Shown piece by piece: positions 46,164 to 58,656 of a DNA stretch of 64,000 bases; within the stretch, counting starts at the first letter, position 1; the number at the start of each line of letters is the position of its first letter. A program made the translations under genes and the position numbers. The stretch is from Actinomortierella ambigua (taxonomy: Eukaryota; Mortierellomycota; Mortierellomycetes; Mortierellales; Mortierellaceae). The stretch lies in assembly GCA_016098155.1 (NCBI GenBank), contig JAAAJB010000082.1, positions 7,096 through 71,095 of the forward strand, written 5' to 3'. Below the pieces are notes generated by a model. It had not been told where the DNA came from. It was given only the letters and a program-made list of their open reading frames with translations, and made no database searches.

Positions 46164-46909
46164 GTGTGTATCCAAGCCATGCCGATGTCAGAGAACTCTG
46201 TGATGGAGCCTAGGCCACAGAATGTCGCTATTACCGAGACTGTGGCAAAGGTCCCAATCTCACCGTCTCCCGCGACACTCGCAGAGTCCTGCGAAGCAGA
46301 AAAGAATATGAAGACATTTACCAACAGCTCTCTCAATGCCAAAGTTGAAAACGTGGAGGTACCAAAAGAGCAAGGTGTGCGCGTCGATGTGAAAAGATCT
46401 ACCTCCATTATTTTGAAGACGGCAACGGGGAGATATGGCCCCCCTCGACCAAAAGCGCTATTGACAGTCGGATGTGGAAAAGTTCGGGTATTCATAACAA
46501 CTCTGGCTCATTTCGCTCACGTTTGTACCAGCGAGTTAAGGATATTTTCACGTCTTCCGAATCAGCCTCGGTGTTTAACAAGCGTACCAATATTCTTGTT
46601 GAAGGCAAAAAGACGAGGGGTCATTGTATATCTCGTCCACGAATTCAAATCTAGCGTAATTCACAGCATGTGTCGTGGCCCCTCACAAAGGCACATGGTC
46701 GGAGCCTCACCTATCAAAACCTGGTCTGTGGAGGTATCCGAAATAGCCTTCTGAACCAAACCCTGAATTTCGACCCCAAGAAGGGGCCTGAAGCCGATCG
46801 CGACCACAATGCACCGGTCAACCTTGCCCGGGCGGTGCACCAGCACGTCGAGCAGCTCGTTTGGCCTGCAGCAGTTGTGGAGGCCAAAGTCGAAGAGATT
46901 GAAAACTAG
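46164..46909 (+). pseudogene. Frameshifted remnant, possibly a TnpB/Fanzor-type nuclease
   Basis: Coding-like peptides continue across three frames. The first frame gives MCIQAMPMSENSVMEPRPQN and, further on, YLVHEFKSSVIHSMCRGPSQ. A second frame gives EIWPPSTKSAIDSRMWKSSG and RSRLYQRVKDIFTSSES. A third gives ADRDHNAPVNLARAVHQHVE, ending with TAG at 46909. 'EFKSS...C' resembles the 'EF(R)TSxxCxxC' segment before the zinc ribbon of TnpB/Fanzor, and 'DRDHNAPVNL' resembles the RuvC-III 'DRDxNAAxNI' motif (46796 onward). At least two shifts, one near a run of six C at about 46439, break the frame and most zinc-ribbon cysteines are not visible. It is therefore an inactive copy if the assignment is right. 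The match rests on short motifs only. Confidence 0.35.
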
Positions 46910-47088
46910 CTGCCTACATGGCAAGTGCCGCATAGCACGGCGGGTGCTTTCTGTATCGTGTGTGTAGTTCATCTGTTTGTCTGTATTTTACGTACACTTT
47001 TGGCATGTCGGTCTGTGAGCGGCGTGAGACAGTGTTTTGCCAAGCCTGACAAGTAAGAGCGAAGACTTGGCGAGTTCTTGGGCAGAGG

Positions 47089-47095
47089 TATAAAA
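47089..47095 (+). promoter_or_regulatory. TATA box (TATAAAA) of the DUF4097-like gene
   Basis: TATAAAA lies about 120 bp before the start codon at 47210 and is followed by a CT-rich leader. Confidence 0.6.
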
Positions 47096-47209
47096 CCGTG
47101 TCACCAACACGCACACGCCCTTTTTTTTCCCTCAGCAAACTCTCCTTTCTCCCTCTTCTTTTCTCGCTCTGTCTATCTAATTCTCCCCTCTTAACACCCT
47201 GTGAAAATC

Positions 47210-48479
47210 ATGTTCACTACCCTCACAAACCTCTTCACCAAGCCGAGTACCCCCATTCGTGTCCCCAACGATGACACCACCTTCAATACCAAGGAGTACC
47301 CCAACGTCTCCTTCGTTGCCAAAGGCAATTTGTCTGTATGAAGATACATCACGGAGATACACCGCCGTAGCAAAGGACAGAAGGAAAGAGAGCTGGCCCA
47401 GCACCACAACCTAACCCTTCTCGCCCTCACAATCTCCCTTTCACCCCTTCGTCTGTATCCATAAATAGGGTAGCGTCAAGATTGTCCACGACGGAGATGT
47501 CGACACGGGTCTGATCTCAACGCGGCTCTGGGTCCACAATGAGCGAGACGCAGAAAAGATCACCATCACGCCTTCCTTTGACTCGCAAAGTTGTTCCATT
47601 GTCCTGGAGACCCCCTCGGGCTTCAGTCAGCCAATGGTCTACCATGAGACGATGGTGCGGATCCCAACGACGACGAGCAGGCTGGAGCAAGTTTACTTGG
47701 AAGCGCCCAACTCGACGCTGTTTGGAGATCTCCTAGACAACCTGACGTTCCGGGCCTTCCGGGCCCGTTTCACGAACGGTACGGTCGATCTCAAGCCATT
47801 GCAAGCTTCGGACGATATCGAGATCCGAACGTCGAACGCGGCGATTTCTGGTCAGTTTGAGGCGAGCAAGGTTCACCTTCAGACATCCAATGCGCAGATC
47901 TCGGCCATTGTCCGCGTTCTGGGCGCGGCCAGTCAGTCGGCGGCGTCGCCTGTGGTGTTGCAGACGTCGAACGCGACGGTGGATGCGCATTTGGATGCGT
48001 CCAAGGCGATGCGGGGTGTGCAGCTGAACACACAGACGACGAACGGCAAGGTGACGATGGGGATCCTGTTGGCGGAGGGTGCGACGAGCGCATCGTTGAT
48101 CGACATTTCATCGACGAATGGCAAACTGGAGATCAACGTGGATGGATCGAAATTGGGGAATGCGTTGGACGTTCGAACCAAGACGAGCAATGCGTCGATC
48201 ACACAGTCGATTATGGTCCCACGGTATCAGCCGTTCCAGACATCGGCCACGTCCAGCAATTCCTCGATTCATATCAATCTGACGGAGGATTTCCTCGGCC
48301 GCTTTGATCTGGCTACGAGCAATAGCTCGGTCAATGTCGAGGGCTCCGATATTCATTACACCAATGAGAAGAAGTCGGCCAAGCAGGGCTCGCGTGGAAA
48401 GGGCGAATGGGGCTTTGTGACGGCAAAGACGTCCAACTCGTCCATCAACTTGCGCTTCTACCCTGCCACGAAGGCTTGA
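47210..48479 (+). CDS. DUF4097-like beta-solenoid (putative adhesin-type) protein
   Basis: Two exons are inferred: 47210-47335 and 47469-48479, giving 378 residues. After the N-terminal MFTTLTNLFTKPSTPIRVPN the protein is made of repeating short strands with the recurring unit 'xxTSNAxI/V' or 'TTNGKV': IRTSNAAISGQFEASKVHLQ, LQTSNATVDAHLDASK, ISSTNGKLEINVDGSKL, TKTSNASITQSI, SSNSSIHINL and ATSNSSVNVEG. This pattern is typical of DUF4097 and related beta-helix domains. There is no signal peptide or membrane helix, so a cytosolic location is most likely despite the 'adhesin' label of the domain. The function is unknown. Confidence 0.75.
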
Positions 48480-48630
48480 TTGGTTGTTTTTTAAGAAGAA
48501 GAAAACACATACCAAATGCACTGGCCGGATCTTCACAAAGTATGTAGTTTTATGATGTTGTAAATATACCACAGAGGCGTTTTCTCTCTCTATCTCTCTA
48601 AAAATGGTTATCATCTATTCATCTATGGCT

Positions 48631-51600
48631 TTAATGTCGTACGGGAGAAGAAGGAGTCGTCGTGGTCGCAGATGAGACGGTGCTCGATGGAGCCGTTGTG
48701 GCTGGGGATGTTACAGCGGTGGCCGGGATGGAGGATCCTGTGCCCGACTGCTGGAAATCGTACAATGGTTCAATCTCAAAATCGGTGAGCGAGATCTCCT
48801 GGAAGTCGATACCATACTGACTGAAATGGGTCTTGGTGGATTCAGGAGGAGACGGCGGTGTCAGCAGAACAGTGACCAACCTAACATGTCGCAATAAGAA
48901 AAGGCATGTTTGACCGTTAGATACGAAACAAGGACCATGCGCCGAGAAAAAAAAAACAAGGGAAAACATTATAATATCATATTCTCTTTTCAAAACATTA
49001 CCCTTCCTCGCCATGCAGGAATTTGCGCAAAAACTTGCGGTACACATGTTTGAGGTCGTCTACTGTCACTTTGTCCAAGTAGTTGTTGCTTGCCACCAAG
49101 TCTTCCACCTTCTCATGGCCCTAGAAAGCGGAACAAAAAAATATTACAAAGAGTGAGATTGTTAATCCTGTCCAGTAAGAAAAAAAATTCGCATTTCCCA
49201 AACGTACAAAGAATAAGAGCATGGGACTTACTCGGATAGCGCCACGTAGCATCCACGACAAGACACCTCCGGCCGTCGACCGCTCCATACAGACCTGGTA
49301 TGCGCGGCTGGCGCGGGCCGTCTCCATCTCAAACAAGCCTCCGACAGCGCCTTCCCAATCGGTTTCCATGCGGCGAATGATATCCAGAAAGGCGTCATAG
49401 GCCTTAATCGGGTCCGATGCATCGCGTATCTCAAACGCCATCTGGCCCGTCCAGAGGTATACGCTGAGTGAGGCGTCGTACGCGTAACCGTTGCCACGGA
49501 TGGCCGAGTAGAGTGGACCCTCGTTCCGGGAGAGGATCTCACATAGAAGCATGGTGGCCACCTGCTCCCTTGAGGCTGCCTCGGCCGCGGCAGGCGAGGT
49601 GGCGTGTAAACGCGGGTCAAAGACAACGTCGCAGGGGATGATTGAGATCAGGTAAGAGGACGTGATCGACTTGAGTGGGATCAAAACACTGTTGGGCGCC
49701 TCGCTGCCATGATGCACGGTCTTGGCCAAGGGCTGATAGGGCGTACGAGGAAACGGGAAGGGGTGTGTCGGTGATGGCTGGGATCGTGGGGATGATCCAT
49801 TCATCTCTGCATGGCCGTGATGGTCTACCTCCATCTTTTGGGCCATATCCCTGGCCAGACGAAGCACTGGCTGTTCTTGCTGATCGTGGAAGGGTTCAGA
49901 GGGCTTGCGTTTCCGGGAAAGGAGCGAGGACTGATCCAACTCGTGAGATGGCATACGGGGCAGAGAGGCGGATGTTGAACGCACCATGGCTTGGTACAGC
50001 TCGTACTCGTGGTCCCAGACTTTGCACAGGACCTGGATAGGTCCATCCTCCACCTTTGATTGAGTGGCGGTGCCGTCGCTACTGCTGCCCAGAGACTCTG
50101 CGAACCCGATTGGTAGTCCGATCTGCACAAACCCGACAGCAGGCGTATTTCCGTTGCGCTTTGAGTTCATGGCGACGTCCGAGATCGACTGGAGCAAGGC
50201 CTGCTTGATCCGCTCGAGGCGAGCCAGGATCTTGGGGACTTGGTCCGATTTTGCCTTGAGCTCCTGCACAACTCGTTTCAGGAAGAGTTCTTGCCGGAAG
50301 ATGGAAATGGCCAGGTCATTGCCCAAAACCGGGGTTTGGGACACGAGAGTATCATCGCCTTGCTTCTTTTCGTCGTCTGTGGGGTGGCTGTAATCGGAAG
50401 AGCGGTGCTGCTGTCGAGCCATTTTGTCCGCCTGGCGACAGTACTTTGTGACCACCTCATAGTCCCGGACAGGGGACGTCATCCGCGTGCCAATTGCCGA
50501 CAACATGTCTACACCATCTCGCTTCAGCTCTAGGGTCTGGGTGACAAGGTTCTTGGCGACGGTCAGGACGCGGTCCTCGGTAAACTCGGAGAACATCAGG
50601 ACTCGTACGAGCAGCTCACATTGTTCCCGGTACTTTGATTTCTCGGCCGAGCAAGCGAGCACAAACAGTTCCGAAAGCCATGAGCAAGCAAAGATGTCGT
50701 TGCCAAAGCCAACTGCAGCCTCGTGAGAGACGAGTGTGTTGGCCACCTCGGTCACGAGCGACTGGTAGTCCAGATGCTCATATCTGATAGACCTTTCTTG
50801 TTGGTTGTCGCTGGCTCCGTTGTCATCATTATACTTGGGAATGTTGCAGGACGACTGGAAAAGAAGCTCTTGAAACAAGACCAAGTACGGCCGCAGGTCC
50901 TCATCCAAGTGTGTCAGGGGAAGACAGAGCTTGATATGGGTGAAGAAGGTGTTTGTCTCCACGACCTGAACTAGCTCGAATGGACGCGATGGCAGCTGAT
51001 CGTCGTCCACGCCATTTCCTTGAATGGACTCGTACCGAGCATTCAATGGTATGGTTGGAACGTTGGCCACGTCGGGGATGGGTGGCATCTTGGAAATGAT
51101 CTCTGAGGTGATGTTGACCTTGTTGGCTGCAACAGCATCAGCCACCAAGCTCTTTTGCTGTTCCAGGCCCTCTGATCCCAAACTCGTCACCAGCTCCTCG
51201 TGCTTCAAGGCGACAGTGGCTTTGATGATTTTACCCAACTGGCTATCAGGGATCATACACACCTCCACCATAGATGGCTCCAGTAGCCATTCGCGAGCAA
51301 GGTTCCTCCAAAACTCGGGCGAACATGTCTCCAGTTCATCAATGATGGCGAAGATGTTGGCTCGCGTGCCGATCGCTGCTGGCTTGGTCTTGTCCTTCTC
51401 GAGATAGGCGTACGCTAGGATGTCTGGGACCAGATACGATGTCGCCGACTCGTGCGGGTCATCTTCGATCGACTCGTTGATCTTTGTCCGGTGCCGGGCA
51501 ATCACGCGACTCATCTCTGATGGATCCTCTTGCAGTCCACTGGCAACAAAGTCCTGAAATACCTTGATAACCAAGCCATGGAAGTAGCCAGCTTCGAACA

Positions 51601-53241
51601 AGTCTTGTTTTTCCTCCGTCTCATCTGTATCGGCGTTGGATCCGGTATCATCGTCATCGTCATCGTCCTCCTCATCCTCGTCGCCGTCCTCCTCATCATC
51701 ATCCTCCTCCTCATCATCGCCGTCGACTACCCGCTCTCCCGCCTCTTGATCCTCCTCTTCATCCTCGCGACTGTCATCATCTACTGGTTCATCTCCATCC
51801 CGTCCGACCTCATTGCGATCACCATCTCGTGCTTTGTTTGTCAGCGTCGATGCTCGAACAGGGATGCCAGAGAACAAAAGCACGAGCGAGGTATCGATGC
51901 ATCCCTTCACCTCAAAATCGACATGGCTGGCGAGCGGATTCCTCCTCTCTGTAAATGCTTGGGCAAAGGGTGAGGCTGAGGTCTCGTGAAGGAAGCGGAA
52001 CAAAATATCGAGTGCAATCATGGTCTTGACGTCGTGCGTGCCCGGCCCAAGCCATCCATAACCAATCGACCCTACGTCTTCCTCGGCCGAGGGGAACCGG
52101 ATGGTTCGGCTAGTCAACTGCGCTTCCTTGCTCATGATCGGCGCATCGCCTCTGCCCTGGGAAATATCCATCTCGGCAATAAGGTCAACACCTTGCTCGA
52201 ACTCCATTCCATCGAGGATTCCCTGTGCCATAATCTCATTGAATATCCGCTCTGGTTCAAGGCTATCGCCTGTCACCACGACCGTGGTATTAGAGGGGTG
52301 ATAGAACTTTTTGTGGTATGCCATGATGTCCTCGTTTGTCAGCTTGGGAATCTCTGATGTCAAACCTCCGCACTCGTAGTAGTATGTTTGGGTCGTTGGA
52401 TACAGGAGCCTCCGAAGTCCAAGATCGAGCTAATTTTGGTATCATCCACATGAAAATAGAATAGCACCATTTGTGGCATATGTCTGTCAGCACAGGTTTC
52501 CTGGTACAATCGAGTCAAAAGAAGCTAAGCAGTAACATCAACCAATAGAAACGAGCAACAAGGCATACCAGATCGGCTTCAGAGTTCTCTCGAGCAGCCA
52601 TCTCTGAAAAGACAACACCTTGCTGGTTGCCTTCGCCGTCGACATGGTAGACCTCTGTCACAAACTGGTCATCCCGCAAGGTAGGATGGAGAACATGATC
52701 CATGAACACCGGTAGGATCTCAGCCATACCATCCCGCCCTGCTGTGGCGATAGTGTAAGCGGTATAGTCCTCAGTCTATTGTGGTAGAAACGAGAAGCCT
52801 GTTAGTATTGGGTGATCTTTGGTAGCAAGTACATTCCATAAATCGCATCACTATATCATACCGTATAAGCATTGGTGCCAGTTGAAAGGCATCGGTTAGC
52901 CAGAGAATCGAGATATCCTCGATTAGGATAGTTTCGTGACCCACAGAAGACCACTATCAAAGAAAAGAATTTGATTGAGTGTCATACATCATTTGAAACT
53001 GCCATAAACATGGAGATATGATCGTCCGATCAAGACACTTACAATGCTCCAAAGTGTGTGGCAGTCCTCTCGAGTCCTGGGTCACTGTGGGTACTACAAT
53101 GGTGGCAGTGGCTTGCGGGCCCTTGATGTCAACGAAGACTATGCGCATCGATGTTGCTTTGTGGCGGTACACCTGGACCGGGGTTGCTACGCTAGGTCCT
53201 GGGAATTGGACCTCAGACTCAAGCACAAACGGGCTCTCCAT
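48631..53241 (-). CDS. M16 family metallopeptidase (Yol098c type)
   Basis: Six exons are inferred: 53043-53241, 52862-52953, 52569-52775, 49232-52429, 49002-49120 and 48631-48880, giving about 1354 residues. The inverted zinc site HTLEH is formed at the exon 1/2 junction (GLPHTLEH, then LVFCGSRNYP). The third zinc ligand fits the glutamate of ARENSEADL in exon 3. Other conserved parts are STGTNAYTTEDYTAYTIATA, PTTQTYYYECGG and IMAYHKKFYHPSNTTVVVTG. The size and motif spacing match the large M16 proteins related to S. cerevisiae YOL098C. An acidic insertion (near 51600-51760, D/E-rich) and a Ser/Thr-rich C-terminal tail are additions. An upstream in-frame ATG at 53346 would add 35 residues. 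Confidence 0.88.
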
Positions 53242-54071
53242 TGTGAAGTATCGGCTAGAAGTAGAGCGGGAGAGACAAAGGTCAGGCACAGGAAGGGGGG
53301 GGCGAGAAGGGGCAGGATTGAAAAGGTTCCAACTTCCAAGGCACATTTTTTTTTCTTTTCCCTCAGCTGGGAGTTGTGACTACTTTCTGCGCAGGTCTTG
53401 TTTACATCTTTTTTTGTCTCTACATTTTCTTGACATTTTTCGAAGCCAACCTTATGGGGTTCATGTCATCGCTGCCCTCTCGCTGACAACACTCAAGCAC
53501 TCGCACCTTCATCAGAGTGCAATCTCTCGGCATCTATCATTCATCTCTCCTGCCACACCCCACCCGACGACATCTTCGTTTTGGTCATCGACTGTGTTCA
53601 CCTTCAGTTACATCGCTGAGCCATCATTAGCATCGCTGTCAATCCATTTTTTTTTCCTCTCACCAGACTGTGCCTGAATTTGCCGCTGAGCGTGCCTCCC
53701 CCTTCATCGCTTCTCGATTGTCTCGAGTGACAACTCCTCCCAAGCCAGCCTTTTTGTTGTTCTCTCGACGCGTTTTCTGTCGGCTTGATTGTCATTCATC
53801 CCACCTCCATCCCTTGCAGGCATTGCTGACAGCATTCATCGGCCATTATTTACGCGTCTTTGGGGTTGTGACAGCTTGCAGCACCCCTCGCTTGCATTAG
53901 ACTTTCATCAGAGTTTGCTGCACTCCCATCAGGTCCTCTCTCGCATACACAAACACACACACACACACACTCTTTTTCCCTCTCCCTCTCTCCCCGCCTT
54001 TTGCTCACAATTCTCCCCCACTCACGTGCCATCATTTCCTTCGTTCTCTCAGCCCACTTTTCACGCGTACC
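53242..54071. promoter_or_regulatory. Bidirectional promoter between M16 peptidase and PP2C genes
   Basis: This 830-bp stretch is T- and CT-rich, with a CA microsatellite at 53952-53971 in the leader of the PP2C gene. I see no clear TATA box. Confidence 0.5.
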
Positions 54072-57000
54072 ATGTCCCCTGGCTCACCCTCTGCCAAGCC
54101 CGAGCCCATAGATGCCGCTGGGGACTCGGATAGCGATTCACCACCACCTCCTTCTCCGTCTCCCACACCATCGTCGGTCTTGTCCTCGCCGCCCTTGTCG
54201 CCAGTGGCAGGGGATAGTCCCCCTGATCCTACGCCTGAATCTCTGCCCTCAATTCCATCAACTGAGACAGTAACGACTGTGATGGGTGTACAGGCTATAT
54301 CAGAAACGGCAGGGCAAGAGGGTGCATCTGAGAAGGAGAGCAAGCCTGACTCTGCTCCACAGCTATCCGATACTGCAACGCCGACACAACCACCACCACC
54401 ACCACCACCACCATTATCCGAAACAGTAGCACCGGCAGCACCAGCAGCCGTGACGGTGCCGCCCCCAGCATCGGTATCGTCAGCAACAACAACAACAACA
54501 GCAGCAGCAACAACATCAACGACAGCAGAGGCCGATGGAGCACCAGGAGGAGTATCAACATCAGCGGTAGTAAACAATGGAGCGGTTACTGAGGGCAGTG
54601 GTAACCACTCTGATAGTAGCTCGGCGGCAGAGCCAAAGCGCAAGAAGCTCAGGACGTCGTCCAAGCCCGCCACTGTCGTGCCAGTTCGACTGCCAGGACC
54701 TTTGACAGCTCTGTCGAAATCCACACCATTACCAGACTTGAGCAACTTCAACCTCTTGCCCGAGCAGCTCAAAAACCCCTTGTTTGTCGCCATCTCCAAG
54801 ACACTTATTGTATATGGAAATGCATGGCAGAGTGCTACTGACCTAGTTGGTATGTCATATCTGTACTAAGGAAGCATATGCTGGGATGAGCATGGGCGGC
54901 TGAGACGACGACAATGCATGCATGGAGACAAACATTCATTTCTTTTTTTTTTCTTCTCATTCTCCCTTTCATCTTTGTAGAGGGTATTCGACATTTCAGT
55001 CTCGCCAACCTTGGGTAAGTCATACACACACTTTCTCAAACATACCTTTGGGCTGGTGGTACATTCGTGGCTAAAAAGGAAAGGCGCAAATAAATCGGCT
55101 AATCAGTGACAAGGGATTCATTGCGTCGATTTTTAATAGAGGGCGAACACCCAAGGGCACAGTCCAAGGAGCCATTTCGACAGCGCTGGCACTCTCTCAT
55201 ACCCTAAAGACGTTCGAGCCCATTGAGAAGCAAAGGATGAACAGTACAACCTACTATCGTATGGCAGAACGTGCGCTCGACCCTCCAGAAGACGAAGACT
55301 CGGATGGCGTGGATTCTGATGTTGCCAGCAACGGTAGGGGGGAGGGGTTTGGGCATAAGTGATATGATAATGACAAGTAAGGAGTACATCGGGATACGCG
55401 CATGGAAATGATTGGACTAACATACCTTCGTCGTCTTTGTCGTTTCGGCTCGTGACTTTTTTTTACTCCAACAAAAAATAGAGAATGGCGCAACACCCGA
55501 CTCCAAGAAAGGGTTGTCCCAGCGGCGACAAAAGATTAAGGCTATCGAAGAAGCTAGGAAAAAGCGCAAGACTGTGTCGGTGTCAGGATGGCAGTCAGAT
55601 TCGTCGAATGGGGACTCGGAAGGTGACTCGAGAGCAAAGAGGCGGAGCGGTTCTTCAGGATCGAGATCTGGCAACTCGTCCTCATCAGCGAAGCGAGTGC
55701 GCGCCAGCTCGCCACCACCAAAGTCCAAGTCGAAGGAGAAGGTTCCTCCACCCAATGGTCTGAAGCCCCTCCCAAAGGGTTATGTGTACGATACAGAGAT
55801 CAACCAATCTTCATTGATGAACCTGTCCATCAACCCTGAGCAGACGGGCGAATTCATTGAGCATCTGAGGTAAGGTGATTCTCGCCCAAAAAAAAAAAAG
55901 TGATGGGGCTTTTTCTCATGTGAATCGATATCGGTACAGGTTGCGGGACGAACAACAAACTAATTCTCTTTTTGTGTCGTTGCGACTTTTTACGACAATA
56001 GGGACAAGGCTGCTCTTGAGAACAACTATCCCGACAGACGCAGCGAGTATGGTTTGGACTTGACCAAGGAGCCATCTTTCTTCGCACTGGAGCAAGAGGT
56101 CGGATACAGCTACCCACGTCTGCGCGCAAATGGAAGAGAACGGATACCCAAAGCAGATTGCGAAGATGGCTATGCGATTGCGGATCTCAAGTTTGTGGGT
56201 GGATTCCTGGGGCGACTCTTTTGTATTACGGACGGCCATGGCGGACGGGCGTGCTCATCGTTTGTTATTGCCACAATACCCGGTGCCTTCCAAGTGATTT
56301 TGGGCAAGTACCGCCCCACGGATCTGAATCTGCCTAGCGTTCGAGAGTCGATCCGGTCCCAGATCATAGAGGCGATCCGAGTGATTGATAAGGAGTACCT
56401 TGACTACAAGAAGCAGCAGTACTTGTTGTACAAGGCCAAGAAGCTTGATCATGACCCCGGCAGCGACGGCACAACGCTCATCGTGAACGTCTTTATGGGC
56501 AAGTGGATCATTAACGTCAACCTCGGCGACTCTCGGACCATTGTGACGAGTCGCGATCAACAACTAGCGCGGTGGAATGTCGAGTTTGCGAGTGAGGATC
56601 ATACACCATCGCTTGAACGGCTAGCACAGCAGATCTATGCCAATGGTGGCGAGTTTGTGACGCATGACGACAAGGTGATTCGGTTCGACCCGCTGCTCAA
56701 GATTGACAAGAAGCACCGGACGTCACTGAGGGAGGCTCGCATTCGAGTCAAGGACGGCGAGGACAATGTGTATGGCATCCCGTTCCGGACAAGCAACGGG
56801 CAGTACCCATCGATCAACCTTGGTGCATGCATTGGCGATGTCTTGTACAAGATGGACTATGAGCGACCAGTGCTGAGCAGCACGCCAGATATTACGTTTA
56901 TCGACTTGACGCAGGTTCAGCAAGGGTTCTTGCTGATGGCATCAGATGGTCTCTGGGACTATGTACAGCGAGGCGCCAAGGTGACTGATCAGAATCAGAC

Positions 57001-57922
57001 GGTGTGTTCGTTTGTAGGCGACAAGGTCGATCGAGGTTGGAACCACCAGCGGATTGTTTGCACACTGGCGAACCGGGAGTCGCAGATGGGATTGTACACA
57101 GACTCGATCCAGGAGTATGACGATTTTACGGCCATCTTGGTGACGATTGATTCACACATGTTTGAGGAGCAGTGGCGGCAGCAGGAGACGGCCCAGCAGA
57201 ACCAACCACTCTTGTTGTTGCAGCAGCATCAACTCCAAATGCAGCAACAACAACAGCTTCAGAAACAGTTGATGGAGCAGCAGCAGGAGCAACGACAATT
57301 ACAACAACAGCAAGCGCAGAAGCAGCAACAGTTACAGCAACAATTACAACAGCAGCAACAAAAATTACAGCAACAACAACAACAATCACAGCAAACACAA
57401 CAAACACAATTACAAACACAAATACAAACACAGCAACAAACACCACCATCACAACACCAACAGCAGCAGCAGCAGCAACAGCATCACGCAACCCAGCAGT
57501 CTGCCGAGGCGCTTGCAGCAGCAGCAGCGGTGGCAGCAGCAGCAGCAGCACAGCGCAATGGAGGGAGCGCCGGTGGTAGTGGTGGTGGCGGTGGCGGTGG
57601 CGGTAGCACAACATCGACCACGGGCACAACGACCACTTTTAACACGGCTACGACCTTGAAGTCGTTGTCTACAGCTGCATCGTCAACTCCACTAGCAGCT
57701 TTAAAATATGACGAGTCAGAGACGGTGTCGGATGCGGAGACGGAAGATGGTCAACCCGAAGAGATTCTCCGGGCAAATGCGAAAGAGGAGTCGACGGTGG
57801 AGGCTTCTTCATCTTTAGAGACGGATGATCATCACAGCAACAGTATGGACATTTGCGAGGAGGAATCTGAGACGACCGACTCGGCAACACCGGGGGTAGG
57901 AGAGGATGCGGACGAGACATAG
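54072..57922 (+). CDS. Large PP2C-type protein phosphatase with poly-Q tail
   Basis: Five exons are inferred: 54072-54849, 54981-55014, 55107-55333, 55482-55869 and 56002-57922, giving about 1115 residues. The first 220 residues are Pro/Ser/Thr-rich and disordered, with a basic KRKKLR motif. The phosphatase core starts around residue 500 and keeps PP2C motifs: PKADCEDGYAIADL, FCITDGHGGRACSSFV, SDGTTLIVNVFMG, VNLGDSRTIVTSRD, EDHTPSLERL, MASDGLWDYV and EYDDFTAILVTI. The usual late D-N is here D-D, a possible change in the metal site. After the domain comes a long Gln-rich region (about 57215-57490), then Ala, Gly and acidic segments. Serine/threonine dephosphorylation is likely; partners are unknown. 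Confidence 0.85.
57215..57490. repeat. CAA/CAG repeat tract encoding poly-glutamine
   Basis: Long runs of CAA and CAG codons, broken by Leu, Thr and Lys, lie in the last exon of the PP2C gene. Such tracts vary in length between isolates. Confidence 0.85.
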
Positions 57923-58656
57923 CCGTATGTTTTATGTTAACTTTCTCGCGCGTTCTCCTACATCCTAAACGGCATCGTTTTCCCACCAGGTCATTTTCCT
58001 CACTTTTCTTCTTTCCTTTTTTTTTTCCTTCCTCCTCATCCTACTCTGCTTGCGATCAATCATTCTTGAAGACACAAAAATCTTTACCACTCTCTCCCTC
58101 TCCGCAACATTTTTTTCGACTCTTTTCTTGTTCACTTTCTGCAAAAAGTTTGAAATACATTGTACAGTGAGAAACAGCAAAATACACGTGTATTATCACG
58201 AGTTGTACCACGATCGCCAGATTGATCAATGTTGACTTTAGCTCGTTCATAAGATTCGGCGCGAGTGAGCAACACACAGTAAAAGCGGAATTGGTTATCA
58301 ATGATGGAGGGTCCCATGGGCGTTGCGGTCGGCGGAGCGGCAGATCGCATGCGCCCAGTATCTGTGCCTGGGCGGAGGGGTTGGTATTGTTCCTTGTAGA
58401 TGGGTTCTTGGACCCATGCATATTTTTTTACGTTTCCAATGACGTCACAGTGCTCCTGACTCCAGCGACACTCATCTCACGAGCCTCATTTTCTACATCA
58501 CACGACCTTTGCTCTTATCCATTAGCTCTGCATCACTTTCCGCACACACCCTCTCACGGTCCCTTCTTAACACTCGAGATCAATCCATCGATCCCTCTTG
58601 CTCCTTTTTTTTTAAAAAAATTGTCAACAACCTTATTTCTCCAACACCAACATCAA
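57923..58656. other. Intergenic between PP2C and eIF4E2 genes
   Basis: This is T- and CT-rich flanking DNA. The small ORF at 58222-58500 lacks motifs. It should hold the PP2C 3' UTR and the eIF4E2 promoter. Confidence 0.5.

Noticed and set aside
46136..46495. Minus-strand ORF of 119 residues over the nuclease remnant
   Set aside because: It is the complement of the plus-strand frame that carries family-like motifs. No recognisable domain is seen on the minus strand.
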